DNA of 64,000 nt from JADJPO01 sp963825645 (lineage in GTDB: Bacteria > Actinomycetota > Actinomycetes > Actinomycetales > Kineosporiaceae): positions 434,001 to 498,000 of the forward strand of contig CAWGTT010000001.1 in assembly GCA_963825645.1 (NCBI GenBank). The letters run 5' to 3'. The position numbers were made by a program, and so were the translations under genes. Positions 15,942-24,419 of the stretch are shown in pieces. Numbering within the stretch: the stretch's first letter is position 1; each line of letters opens with the position of its first letter. Under the pieces are notes generated by a model. That model was not told the DNA's origin and searched no databases. It was given only the letters and a program-made list of their open reading frames with translations.

Positions 15942-17711
15942 ATGGACGGCGCTGCGCTGGGCGCAAGAATCCCGCTCGGACGGCGGGCGACCGGGGCTGT
16001 TCGCCAGGTCGACGTACTGCGTCTCGATCTGCTGGAACACGCCGTCGACCGGTCCAAAGCGCTGCTGGCCGACCTTCCGCGCAACGGCGACGGGCGCACG
16101 GGCCAGGTATGGCTGCGCGAGGCGGACGAGGTACTGGGCGCGCCGGTGGAGTTCGACCGCACCGCGTTGCTTCAGGCGCGGACCCGCGTCGTCCAGCAGA
16201 TGTCCCGCAGCGTGGTGGAGCGCCCTCCAGAGGTCGCGCAGCCTCCCGATCCGACGCCCGAGGATCGCGGTGAGTCCGGTGCCGACCGGTACATCGACGT
16301 TCGAGAGGGCTCGGCGGCGAGGGAGCAGCCGTCGGCTCGGTCCTCGCGGTGGGCGGGGCTGTCGGAGGCGGCGACCGGCTACACGACGGCAGCCATTGCC
16401 GCGCTGCGCGACGACGAGGTCTCCGAGGCCCTGGATCTCGCCGTTCGGGGGCTGATCGCCTTCGACGCGCTGCCGTCACAGGCCCAGGACCGGGTGGCCG
16501 AGGGGCGGATGGCGGTGGCGCTCGGCGATCTCTGCTGCGAGTTCTTCGACCACGAGCGGGCATTGCGGTTCTACGAGATCGCCGCCGACACGCTGTCGCC
16601 CGCCACCGAGCGGGTGGCCTGGACGTCCGCGGCGCGCCAGGTCGCCGAGCTCGCCTTGACCCGCTGGCGTGAGCTCGGGACCGCCGCCGACGGTCATCGG
16701 GGCGACCTGCTCACCCGCGCGGAACAGGTCGCGTTCCGGCTGGAGGCGATCGGTGAACCTCGTCACGTCGGGGCGGTCAGCGGACGCCGGCTGGTCGCCG
16801 ATGTGCGCTGCGAGCAGGGAGCCCCCGCGGCCGCATGGCGTCTGCTGGAACGCGCGGACCGGGCGCTGTCCACCTACACCGCCTGCGCCAAACCGGACCT
16901 GGCGGCGCGCGAGATCGCAGGGTTGCGGCTGAGCCGCGGCCGTTGCCTCTACCTGCTGGAGCGGCCGGAGGAGGCGTTGGTGGAGCTGGATGCCGCTCTG
17001 TCCATCGTGGGCACCGACCTTGATCTGGTGCACGACATGGAGGCCTTGCGGTTGCGCTCCCTCGTCCGCGAGGCGGCAGGGGACACGCGCGGCGCGCTGG
17101 CCGACACCCGCCGGCTGGCGGACCGGGTCTGGGCCCGGCACCAGCGCCAGATCGGCGGTTTCATGGACCAGGTGTGGGGCCGGGCGGGCGCCGAGTCGCG
17201 CCGCCGCGACCTAGAGGCGCGCGAGCAGGTGCTGATCCGGACCGCGGAGCAGGATCCGTTGACCGGGTTGGCGAACCGACGTGGCGTCGAGCGGTTCTGC
17301 GCCCAGATGCCGGCCGGCGCAGGGGTCTGTCTGGTGATGATCGACATCGACCACTTCAAGGCGGTCAACGACCGGTTCGGCCACACCTCGGGGGACGTGG
17401 TGCTGCGCGAGGTGGCTGCGGTGCTGGCCGGCTCGGTGCGGGCGGTGGACCAGGTGGCTCGCTGGGGCGGCGAGGAGTTCCTGATCGCCCTGCCGACCGG
17501 TAGCGCGGATCTGGGTGCCGAGGCCGCGGCCCGGGTGCTGCTCCGGGTCGCCGAGCACGACTGGTCCCACATCGCCGGCGACCTGTCACTGACACTGAGC
17601 GCCGGGGTGGCGACCGGACCGGCCGGTGACCTGCATGCCGTCCTGCTGCGCGCCGATGCGGCCCTCTACGAGGCCAAGCACGGCGGGCGCAACCAGGTCA
17701 TCACCAGGTGA
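15942..17711 (+). CDS. Diguanylate cyclase (GGDEF) with helical repeat N-terminus
   Basis: The 589-residue protein ends in a GGDEF domain: DPLTGLANRRG, MIDIDHFKAVNDRFGH and the active-site loop WGGEEF at about residues 508-513, so the catalytic signature is intact. Residues 1-400 lack membrane segments and are mostly amphipathic helices with Ala/Leu/Arg periodicity (for example EALVELDAALSIVG), resembling TPR-like repeats for protein contact. It should make cyclic di-GMP in the cytosol. No EAL domain is present. ATG 15942 is preferred to an upstream ATG at 15906 because of the promoter box. Confidence 0.85.
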   Translation: MDGAALGARIPLGRRATGAVRQVDVLRLDLLEHAVDRSKALLADLPRNGDGRTGQVWLREADEVLGAPVEFDRTALLQARTRVVQQMSRSVVERPPEVAQPPDPTPEDRGESGADRYIDVREGSAAREQPSARSSRWAGLSEAATGYTTAAIAALRDDEVSEALDLAVRGLIAFDALPSQAQDRVAEGRMAVALGDLCCEFFDHERALRFYEIAADTLSPATERVAWTSAARQVAELALTRWRELGTAADGHRGDLLTRAEQVAFRLEAIGEPRHVGAVSGRRLVADVRCEQGAPAAAWRLLERADRALSTYTACAKPDLAAREIAGLRLSRGRCLYLLERPEEALVELDAALSIVGTDLDLVHDMEALRLRSLVREAAGDTRGALADTRRLADRVWARHQRQIGGFMDQVWGRAGAESRRRDLEAREQVLIRTAEQDPLTGLANRRGVERFCAQMPAGAGVCLVMIDIDHFKAVNDRFGHTSGDVVLREVAAVLAGSVRAVDQVARWGGEEFLIALPTGSADLGAEAAARVLLRVAEHDWSHIAGDLSLTLSAGVATGPAGDLHAVLLRADAALYEAKHGGRNQVITR

Positions 17712-17809
17712 TCGCGTTCGGCACACTCCGTGACGTGTGAGGGCGGCGCGGCAGACGGTCACGGCCATGCGGCCGGACCGGGGATTCCGAGACGGCGCGG
17801 TCGATGGTG

Positions 17810-17815
17810 CACTCT
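17810..17815 (+). promoter_or_regulatory. Leaderless-type -10 box (CACTCT) of the RDD gene
   Basis: CACTCT ends 6 bases before ATG 17822, the same box and spacing as at the preceding GGDEF gene. Confidence 0.45.
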
Positions 17816-17821
17816 GGTTCC

Positions 17822-18859
17822 ATGACCACGCAGCTCCCCGGTTGGTATCCCGACGCCTCCCTGCCCGGCTACGAGCGCTGGTGGGACGGCAACGCCTGGA
17901 GTCCGGTCACTCGGGCCGTCCCCGAGCAGACCGGCATGTCCTCGGTCTTCGGCGCCCCCATCCGTCCGGAGGCCTCTGGGCAGCAGCCGGGCCAGGGCGC
18001 ACCGGAGCAGGCTGCCCCGGCTGCCCCCGTCTGGGGATCGCCGGACTCCGCGGCGCAGCCCTCCGCACCGGACTCCTTCCAGAGCCCCGCCGCCCCCTCC
18101 GGCCAGCCCGGCCGGCCCGAATGGGCTCAGCCGGGTCAGTCCGATCAGCCCAGCCAGTCCGGTCAGTACGGATCCGACCCGTACGCGAGCTCGGGACAGG
18201 CGCCCTTCGGAGCGCCGCAGGCCCCCCGTGACCAGTACCCGGGGTATCCGCAACAGGGCGCGCCACCGACCGGCACGCCGTACGGCGGCTATCCGAGCAG
18301 CACCTCCTACGGCCAGGCCGGCGCAGGCCCCTATGGCGGCGGCGTCGGCCCGGGGCAGCCGGCCAGCCGGTTCGCCCGCCTGATCGCCCGGATCGTCGAC
18401 GGCATCCTGGTCGGCATCGTTACGGCGGTTCTGGGCGCCTCATTCCTGCGGGACGTCCTGAACGCCGTCCGGGACTACATCGACTCCATCCCCTCCGACG
18501 GCAGCCAGCCGCCCGACCCCACCGCCCTGCTCAGCGACCCGGTCGTCACCAGCGCGATCATGAAGTACTCGCTGGTGGCACTCCTCGTGGGTGGCGTCTA
18601 CCACGTCACCCTGATCGCGCTGCGCGGAGCGACGCTCGGCAAGAGCCTGCTCGGAGTCACGGTGCAGCGCCTCGCCGACCAGGGCCGGCCGACCTGGACG
18701 GACGCGGTGCTGCGCTGGGCCACCACCGACATCCCCGGGCTGATTCCCACGGTGGGCGGCCTCTACTCCCTGCTCGACGCCCTGTGGTGCCTCTGGGATC
18801 CCAAGCGCCAGTGCATCCACGACAAGCTGCCCAAGACTGTGGTGGTGCGCAGCAGGTAG
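17822..18859 (+). CDS. RDD family membrane protein with N-terminal DUF2510
   Basis: The 345-residue protein starts with a DUF2510 module (LPGWYPDASLPGYERWWDG and W-SPVTR), then a Gln/Pro/Ser/Gly-rich disordered region to about residue 178. It ends in an RDD domain with the Arg-Asp pair in RFARLIARIVDGILVG, several membrane helices, and LGKSLLGVTVQR and DKLPKTVVV at the end. RDD proteins are membrane proteins of mostly unknown role; some act in ion exchange. Stands alone. Confidence 0.85.
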   Translation: MTTQLPGWYPDASLPGYERWWDGNAWSPVTRAVPEQTGMSSVFGAPIRPEASGQQPGQGAPEQAAPAAPVWGSPDSAAQPSAPDSFQSPAAPSGQPGRPEWAQPGQSDQPSQSGQYGSDPYASSGQAPFGAPQAPRDQYPGYPQQGAPPTGTPYGGYPSSTSYGQAGAGPYGGGVGPGQPASRFARLIARIVDGILVGIVTAVLGASFLRDVLNAVRDYIDSIPSDGSQPPDPTALLSDPVVTSAIMKYSLVALLVGGVYHVTLIALRGATLGKSLLGVTVQRLADQGRPTWTDAVLRWATTDIPGLIPTVGGLYSLLDALWCLWDPKRQCIHDKLPKTVVVRSR

Positions 18860-18898
18860 GCAGGCCCAGCACCGCTGGACGCGTTCGCCCTGCGAGAC

Positions 18899-19786
18899 TC
18901 AACCGCGGGCCAGCAGGCGCAGGTCGCCCAGCCGGTCCAGGGTCGCCTCGACGTCGGGCGTCTCGACGGCTACCAGCAGCGCCCGGGTGTTCGCCGCGTC
19001 CGCGGGGCTCATCCGGCGCACGACGGAACTGACCATGGTGGGGTCCCGCTCGGTGAGCAGGTCGGCGAGCGCCGCGGTCTGCGCGCCGTCCAGAGCAGCC
19101 CGGACGGCGCAGAGCACGTTCAGCCAGCCGACCACGCCGCCCCGGCCGGTCACCACGGGCAGGTCCGCGCCGCCGAGCCGGAAGGCCAGGTCGAGGTCCA
19201 CAGCGGCACGCAGCATGGTGGCCGCCTCCTCGGGCGAGGCACCGTCCAGCAGCAGGGTGAGGTGCTCGACACCGTCGGCGGCGATGACCGCCATGGCCCT
19301 TCGCCAGTCCAGATCAATGGACAGCTCCACCCAGGCCGGCACGGTGAAGTCCAGGGCGTCGAGCAGGTGCCGCGCGGCGGCGGTTCCGTCCGTGTCGTCG
19401 CGGCCGTCGGTGCCGCTCAGCAGCGGCAGCCGGACGCCGACCAGCTCGACCCGGTCGTCCTCGCTCAGCAGGTCGCGTGCCGCACGAACCTGCTGGCGAG
19501 CCTGCTCGGCGGAGCCGGGTTCGGTGCCCCCGGCGCCGGTGAGGAGGATCGGCAGCGCGTGGTCACCGGGCCGCAACGCCTCGGTCAGCTCCTGCGCGCG
19601 GGCGGCGTCCAGGAGCAACGCGCCGATGGCGTCGCCGTACCCGGCGCGCCGATGGTAGCGGTAGCCGGGCAGGTCGAGGGCGTCGGCCGCGGCGACGTCG
19701 AAGAGCGTCTCGACCACCTCGACCACAGCCGGTCCGTCGCCGCGGTCCGCGGTTGTCTCCGGCACGCCGGGCAGGCCTCGCGTCAT
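18899..19786 (-). CDS. Hypothetical protein, about 295 aa
   Basis: I recognise no family. The product is soluble and acidic, with repeated amphipathic helices and a patterned beta-alpha feel (VELVGVRLPLLSG, VPAWVELSIDL, GVEHLTLLLDGASPEEAATML), which could be a TIM-barrel-like or Rossmann-like fold. ATG 19786 lies 7 bases after TAGGGT on this strand, a leaderless promoter. The gene diverges from icmF with 89 bases between the starts, so they may share control, but nothing else ties them. Confidence 0.6.
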   Translation of the reverse strand: MTRGLPGVPETTADRGDGPAVVEVVETLFDVAAADALDLPGYRYHRRAGYGDAIGALLLDAARAQELTEALRPGDHALPILLTGAGGTEPGSAEQARQQVRAARDLLSEDDRVELVGVRLPLLSGTDGRDDTDGTAAARHLLDALDFTVPAWVELSIDLDWRRAMAVIAADGVEHLTLLLDGASPEEAATMLRAAVDLDLAFRLGGADLPVVTGRGGVVGWLNVLCAVRAALDGAQTAALADLLTERDPTMVSSVVRRMSPADAANTRALLVAVETPDVEATLDRLGDLRLLARG

Positions 19787-19793
19787 ATCCGGA

Positions 19794-19799
19794 ACCCTA
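19794..19799 (-). promoter_or_regulatory. Leaderless-type -10 box (TAGGGT) of the 18.9-19.8 kb gene
   Basis: TAGGGT on the minus strand ends 7 bases before ATG 19786. It overlaps one arm of the TAGCCAG/CTGGCTA inverted repeat. Confidence 0.55.
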
Positions 19800-19861
19800 G
19801 CCAGCGCAGGCACAGGGGCTGGCTATATCCTCGGAGGTCATATAGTTTGATGTCATAGTTT
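19798..19861. promoter_or_regulatory. Possible operator region upstream of icmF
   Basis: TAGCCAG (19798-19804) and CTGGCTA (19819-19825) form a dyad over the divergent promoter. An A/T-rich direct repeat follows: TCATATAGTTT at 19838-19848 and TCATAGTTT at 19853-19861. GGAGGTCA also occurs twice (19833, 19866). The MarR protein encoded with icmF is a natural candidate to bind here; that is inference. Confidence 0.35.
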
Positions 19862-19875
19862 TTTTGGAGGTCACG

Positions 19876-22800
19876 ATGAGCCGGCCAGAACAGCCGCGCC
19901 CCGCGCTGCATGTCCCGACCCACCCGGTGCGCGTAGTCACCGCGGCCAGCCTGTTCGACGGGCACGACGCCGCGATCACGATCATGCGGCGGATCCTGCA
20001 GGCGCAGGGATGCGAGGTGGTCCATCTCGGTCACGACAGGTCGGTGGCCGAGGTGGTGGCGGCGGTCGTCCAGGAGGACGCCCAGGCGGTGGCGGTGAGC
20101 TCCTACCAGGGTGGTCACCTCGAGTACTTCGGCTATCTGCGGGACTGCCTGGTGGAGCAGGGTGTGGGCCACGTGCGGGTCTACGGCGGTGGCGGCGGCG
20201 TCATCGTCCCCGACGAGATCGCGGCGCTCGCCGAGCGCGGGGTGCGGGTCTTCAGCCCGCAGGACGGGCAGCGGCTCGGGCTGCCCGGCATGGTCAACAC
20301 GATCGTCGCCGAGTGCGACACCGATCTGGCCGCCGACCCTCCGGACCCGGCGGTGCTCGCCGGTGGCGACCGGTCCCTCGCCCGGGCGATCACCGTGCTG
20401 GAGCAGGGCCGGGGTTCGGCCCGGCTGCTGACCACGGTCCGCGAGGCGGCAGCGGCACGCGTCGTCCCGGTGCTCGGGGTCACCGGAACCGGCGGTTCGG
20501 GCAAGAGCTCGTTGACCGACGAGCTCGTCCGCAGGCTGCGCATGGACACCGAGGACAAGCTGAAGATCGCCATCCTGGCCGTCGACCCGAGCCGGCGCGG
20601 CGGCGTGGGTGCGTTGCTCGGCGACCGGATCCGGATGAACAGCCTGAGCGCCGGGCGAACCTACATGCGGTCCCTGGCCACCCGGTCGGCCTCGGGCCTG
20701 CCGCAGCACCTGGCCGACGTGGTGCTGGCATGCCAGGCCGGCCACGACCTGGTGATCGTCGAGACGCCCGGGATCGGCCAAGGCGACAGCGCGGTCGCCG
20801 ACCTGGTCGATGTCGCCCTGTATGTGATGACGCCGGAGTACGGCGCTGCCACGCAGCTGGAGAAGATCGCCATGCTCGAGGTCGCCGACGTGGTGGCGGT
20901 GAACAAGTTCGAGCGCCGCGGGGCCGGCAGCGGCGCCGACGCCCGTCGGGATGTGGCGCGCCAGCTGGTCCGCAACCGCGAGGCGTTCGGCGCGGCCTGG
21001 CACGAGATGCCGGTCTACGGCACCAGTGCCGCCCGGTTCGACGACGACGGGGTCACGGCGCTCTACCACCACCTGCGAGACCTGTTGGTCGACAAGGGGT
21101 TACCGGTCACCGGAGGAGTGCTGCCGCGGGCGGTGGCAGCCGAGCGAGCCAAGGAGCCGACCGGGCTGATCGGCATCGTTCCCGCCGAGCGGGTCCGGTA
21201 CCTGGCCGAGGTCTCAGCCACCGTCCGGGACTACCACGCCCGCACCGCGCAGCTCGCCGGCGCCTCGCGGCGTCGCCAACACCTGGCCACGGCGTCGGCC
21301 GAGCTGGCGGCCGCCGGACAGGTCAGTGCGGAGCTGGACCGCCGTCTGGCCGAGGCGGACACGAACCTGGACGACGGCACGCGCGCCGAGCTGGAGTCCT
21401 GGCCGGAGCGTCGCGCGAGCTACCGGGCCGAGGAGCTGGGCTACGCCGTCCGCGGTCGCGAGGTGCGAACCGCGTTGCACCGCACCACGCTGTCCGGGAC
21501 CCGGGTGCCGCGAGTCGCCGTCCCGCGCACCGACGATCACGCCGACCTGGTCACCTTCCTGCGTTCGGAGAACCTGCCCGGGTCCTTCCCGTTCACCGCC
21601 GGGGTGTTCCCGCTCAAGCGGGACGCCGAGGCCCCGGCGCGGATGTTCGCCGGCGAGGGTGACGCCTTTCGCACCAACCGCCGCTTCCACCTGCTCTCGG
21701 CCGGACAGCCGGCGGTGCGGCTCTCGACCGCGTTTGACTCGGTCACTCTCTACGGGCGTGACCCGGCCGAGCGCCCGGACGTCTACGGCAAGGTCGGCAC
21801 CTCCGGGGTGTCCATCGCCACCGTCGAGGACATCCGCGAGCTGTACCGAGGCTTCGACCTGTGCGACCCGGCCACCTCGGTGTCGATGACCATCAACGGT
21901 CCGGCGCCGGCGGTGCTGGCGATGTTCCTCAACGTCGCGATCGACCAGCGCCTCGAAGCGTTCACCGCCGAGCAGGGGCGCGAGCCGAGCGAGTCCGAGC
22001 GGGCCGTGATCGCCGCCACGGCGCTACGCACCGTGCGGGGCACGGTACAGGCCGACATCCTCAAGGAGGACCAGGGCCAGAACACCTGCATCTTCTCGAC
22101 CGAGTTCTCGCTGCGCTGTATGGCCGACGTGCAGGAGTTCTTCATCGCCCACGACGTGCGCAACTTCTACTCTGTCTCGATCAGCGGGTATCACATCGCC
22201 GAGGCCGGGGCGAACCCGATCAGCCAGCTGGCCTTCACCCTGGCCAACGCGTTCACCTACGTGGAGAGCTACCGTGCCCGGGGGATGGCGATCGACGACT
22301 TCGCGCCGAACCTGTCGTTCTTCTTCAGCAACGGCATGGACGCCGAGTACACGGTGCTCGGCCGGGTGGCTCGCAGGATCTGGGCCATCGCCATGAAGGA
22401 GTGCTACGGCGCCGCGGAGCGGTCGCAGAAGCTGAAGTACCACGTCCAGACCTCGGGACGGTCACTGCACGCACAGGAGATGGCGTTCAACGACGTCCGG
22501 ACCACACTGCAGGCGTTGTGCGCCGTCTATGACGGCGCGAACTCGCTGCACACCAACGCCTATGACGAGGCGGTGACCACCCCGACCGAGGCATCGGTGC
22601 GCCGGGCCCTGGCCATCCAGATGATCATCGACGCCGAGTGGGGGCTGGCCGGCTGCGAGAACCCGCTGCAGGGCTCGTACGTCGTCAGCGAGCTGACCGA
22701 CCTGGTCGAGGAGGCGGTGCTGGCCGAGTTCGAGGCGATCGCCGATCGAGGCGGGGTGCTCGGCGCGATGGAGTCCGGCTACCAGCGGGGCCGGATTCAG

Positions 22801-23160
22801 GACGAGTCGATGCTCTATGAGCAGCGCAAGCACGACGGATCGCTGCCGATCGTCGGGGTGAACACCTTCCTCGCTCCCCGTGACTCCGACGGCGGCGGCG
22901 AGGACGCCGCCGAGAGCGGCCGGCCGCTGCAGCTGGCCCGTGGCACCGACGCCGAGAAGCAGTCTCAGCTGCGCCGGCTGGCCGACTTCCACGCCCGGCA
23001 CGTCGACGAGGCGCCGGCCGCGCTGGAGCGGCTGAGAAGGGTGGCCGTCGAGGGCGGCAACACCTTTGCCGAGCTGATGAACGCCGTCCGGGTCTGCTCG
23101 CTGGGGCAGATCACCGACGCCTTCTTCGAGGTCGGCGGCCAGTACCGGAGGGCGATGTGA
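19876..23160 (+). CDS. icmF: Fused isobutyryl-CoA mutase (IcmF type)
   Basis: The 1094-residue protein has the diagnostic IcmF domain order. The N-terminal B12-binding domain has the base-off His motif DGHD at residues 28-31 and later SYQGGH. A MeaB-type GTPase chaperone follows with Walker A GTGGSGKSS near residue 208 and VAVNKFERRG. The C-terminal part is a CoA-mutase barrel (TSGRSLHAQEMAFNDVRTT, NSLHTNAYDEAVTTPTE). IcmF interconverts isobutyryl-CoA and n-butyryl-CoA with adenosylcobalamin, using GTP hydrolysis for cofactor loading; some relatives act on pivalyl-CoA or isovaleryl-CoA. GGAGG 5 bases before ATG 19876 fixes the start. It is coupled by a 4-base overlap to a MarR regulator. Confidence 0.9.
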   Translation: MSRPEQPRPALHVPTHPVRVVTAASLFDGHDAAITIMRRILQAQGCEVVHLGHDRSVAEVVAAVVQEDAQAVAVSSYQGGHLEYFGYLRDCLVEQGVGHVRVYGGGGGVIVPDEIAALAERGVRVFSPQDGQRLGLPGMVNTIVAECDTDLAADPPDPAVLAGGDRSLARAITVLEQGRGSARLLTTVREAAAARVVPVLGVTGTGGSGKSSLTDELVRRLRMDTEDKLKIAILAVDPSRRGGVGALLGDRIRMNSLSAGRTYMRSLATRSASGLPQHLADVVLACQAGHDLVIVETPGIGQGDSAVADLVDVALYVMTPEYGAATQLEKIAMLEVADVVAVNKFERRGAGSGADARRDVARQLVRNREAFGAAWHEMPVYGTSAARFDDDGVTALYHHLRDLLVDKGLPVTGGVLPRAVAAERAKEPTGLIGIVPAERVRYLAEVSATVRDYHARTAQLAGASRRRQHLATASAELAAAGQVSAELDRRLAEADTNLDDGTRAELESWPERRASYRAEELGYAVRGREVRTALHRTTLSGTRVPRVAVPRTDDHADLVTFLRSENLPGSFPFTAGVFPLKRDAEAPARMFAGEGDAFRTNRRFHLLSAGQPAVRLSTAFDSVTLYGRDPAERPDVYGKVGTSGVSIATVEDIRELYRGFDLCDPATSVSMTINGPAPAVLAMFLNVAIDQRLEAFTAEQGREPSESERAVIAATALRTVRGTVQADILKEDQGQNTCIFSTEFSLRCMADVQEFFIAHDVRNFYSVSISGYHIAEAGANPISQLAFTLANAFTYVESYRARGMAIDDFAPNLSFFFSNGMDAEYTVLGRVARRIWAIAMKECYGAAERSQKLKYHVQTSGRSLHAQEMAFNDVRTTLQALCAVYDGANSLHTNAYDEAVTTPTEASVRRALAIQMIIDAEWGLAGCENPLQGSYVVSELTDLVEEAVLAEFEAIADRGGVLGAMESGYQRGRIQDESMLYEQRKHDGSLPIVGVNTFLAPRDSDGGGEDAAESGRPLQLARGTDAEKQSQLRRLADFHARHVDEAPAALERLRRVAVEGGNTFAELMNAVRVCSLGQITDAFFEVGGQYRRAM

Positions 23161-23663
23161 CCAGGGGTCCGCTGCCGTTCGACCCCGTCGCCGAGGCGCG
23201 GCGGCACTGGGAGCGGTCCGGATGGGCCGAGGCGGCACCCGGGATGGCCGCCGTCACCTCGCTGATGCGGGCCCAGCAGATCATGCTGGCCCGGGTCGAG
23301 GAGGCACTGCGCCCACACGGCCTGACCTTCGCCCGCTACGAGGTGCTGATGTTGCTCTCGTTCACCCGCGACGGCGCACTGCCGCTCGCCCGGCTGGGGG
23401 AGCGGCTGCAGGTGCACCCGGCCAGCGTCACCAACGTCGTCGATCGGCTCGTCGCGCAGGGTCTGGTGGTTCGGGTGCCGCACCCCAGTGACCGCCGGGC
23501 GACCCTCGCCGAGATCACCGATGCCGGCCGTGCGCTGGCTCTGGCCGCCACGGGTGACGTGAACGCCAAGGTCTTCACCGCGCCCGGTCTCGACGCGGAC
23601 GGCGTGCGGCAGCTCGTGGCGCTGCTCACCGACCTACGCCGCGCCGCCGGCGATTTCGGGTGA
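23157..23663 (+). CDS. MarR family transcriptional regulator
   Basis: The 168-residue protein has a winged-helix MarR fold: LTFARYEVLMLLSFTRDG, LARLGERLQVHPASVTNVVDRLVAQGLVVRVPHPSDRRATLAEITDAG region (residues about 60-125, with the DRR of the wing). GTG 23157 overlaps the icmF stop by four bases, so both are made from one message, and it probably reports on an acyl-CoA or related ligand of that pathway. Its operator is not proven. Confidence 0.88.
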   Translation: MTRGPLPFDPVAEARRHWERSGWAEAAPGMAAVTSLMRAQQIMLARVEEALRPHGLTFARYEVLMLLSFTRDGALPLARLGERLQVHPASVTNVVDRLVAQGLVVRVPHPSDRRATLAEITDAGRALALAATGDVNAKVFTAPGLDADGVRQLVALLTDLRRAAGDFG

Positions 23664-23681
23664 GCACGCCCCCAACTTCTT

Positions 23682-23734
23682 GGGCACGGCGTGACGTTGT
23701 GCCCGCTAGACGGGCACAACGTCACGCCGTGCCC
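23682..23734. repeat. Inverted repeat of the 23-mer (also possible terminator)
   Basis: Arms 23682-23705 and 23711-23734 are perfect 24-bp complements around CTAGA, carrying the same 23-mer as 14264-14338 but with the arms in the opposite order and the 7-bp spacer reverse-complemented. A degenerate partial copy lies at 23744-23759. The site sits between convergent marR and pncA, where it could also terminate. Confidence 0.85.
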
Positions 23735-23790
23735 GTTCGGGGTGGGCGCAACGCCACTCAGCGGTGTTCGGGATCGTCACTCTCTGCTGG

Positions 23791-24414
23791 TTAGGCGCGG
23801 ACCACGGGCTCCCCCAGCAGCGCCACCCCGGCCTGGGCCAGCTCGTCACGCGCCGCCAGGGTGGTCTTCAGCGCCACGCCTGCGGTCAGGTCCAGCAGCA
23901 CCCGGGTGACGAACCCGGCCTGGACGGCGTCCAGCGCGGTGGCCCGCACGCAGTGGTCTGTCGCGATGCCGACGACGTCGACCTCGGTCACCCCGCGCTG
24001 ACGCAGCCAGTCGGCCATGCCCACCTCGGCGCCCTCGCCCGGGACGGCGCCCTGAAGTCGGCCCTCGAACCCGGAGTACGCGGCCGCGTGCTCGCCCTTG
24101 TGGAACCAGGCGTCGACCAGGCCCTGCTCCATTGCCCCGGCCAGAGCCGGGTGACTGTCCGCGCCGGGGGTGCCGACCACGCAGTGCGCGGGCCAGGTGT
24201 CCAGGAAGTCCGGTCCCGGCGGTGTGGTCGCGAAGTGCGCGCCGGGATCGACGTGCCAGTCGCGAGTGGCCACCACTGTCGGGTACGTGCCGCGTTGCGC
24301 GGTGAGGTGCTCGGCGATCCGTTTGGCGACCTCAGTGCCGCCGGCAACCGGCAGCGAGCCGCCCTCGCAGAAGTCGTTCTGGACGTCGACGATGATCAGC
24401 GCACGCGAGCTCAC
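23791..24414 (-). CDS. pncA: Nicotinamidase
   Basis: The 207-residue isochorismatase-fold hydrolase begins ALIIVDVQNDFCEGGSL, with the catalytic Asp of DVQNDF, the metal-site DWHVDPGAHF and the nucleophile Cys in TDHCVRATALD. PncA turns nicotinamide into nicotinate, which its upstream partner PncB then uses, giving the NAD salvage pair. It starts 5 bases after the pncB stop. Nicotinamidases also convert pyrazinamide. Confidence 0.92.
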   Translation of the reverse strand: MSSRALIIVDVQNDFCEGGSLPVAGGTEVAKRIAEHLTAQRGTYPTVVATRDWHVDPGAHFATTPPGPDFLDTWPAHCVVGTPGADSHPALAGAMEQGLVDAWFHKGEHAAAYSGFEGRLQGAVPGEGAEVGMADWLRQRGVTEVDVVGIATDHCVRATALDAVQAGFVTRVLLDLTAGVALKTTLAARDELAQAGVALLGEPVVRA

Positions 24415-24419
24415 GATGC

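Noticed and set aside
19787..19875. Cobalamin riboswitch before icmF
   Set aside because: The spacer is only 89 bases and shows no B12-box-like conserved core. The A/T-rich repeats explain it better as a protein operator.
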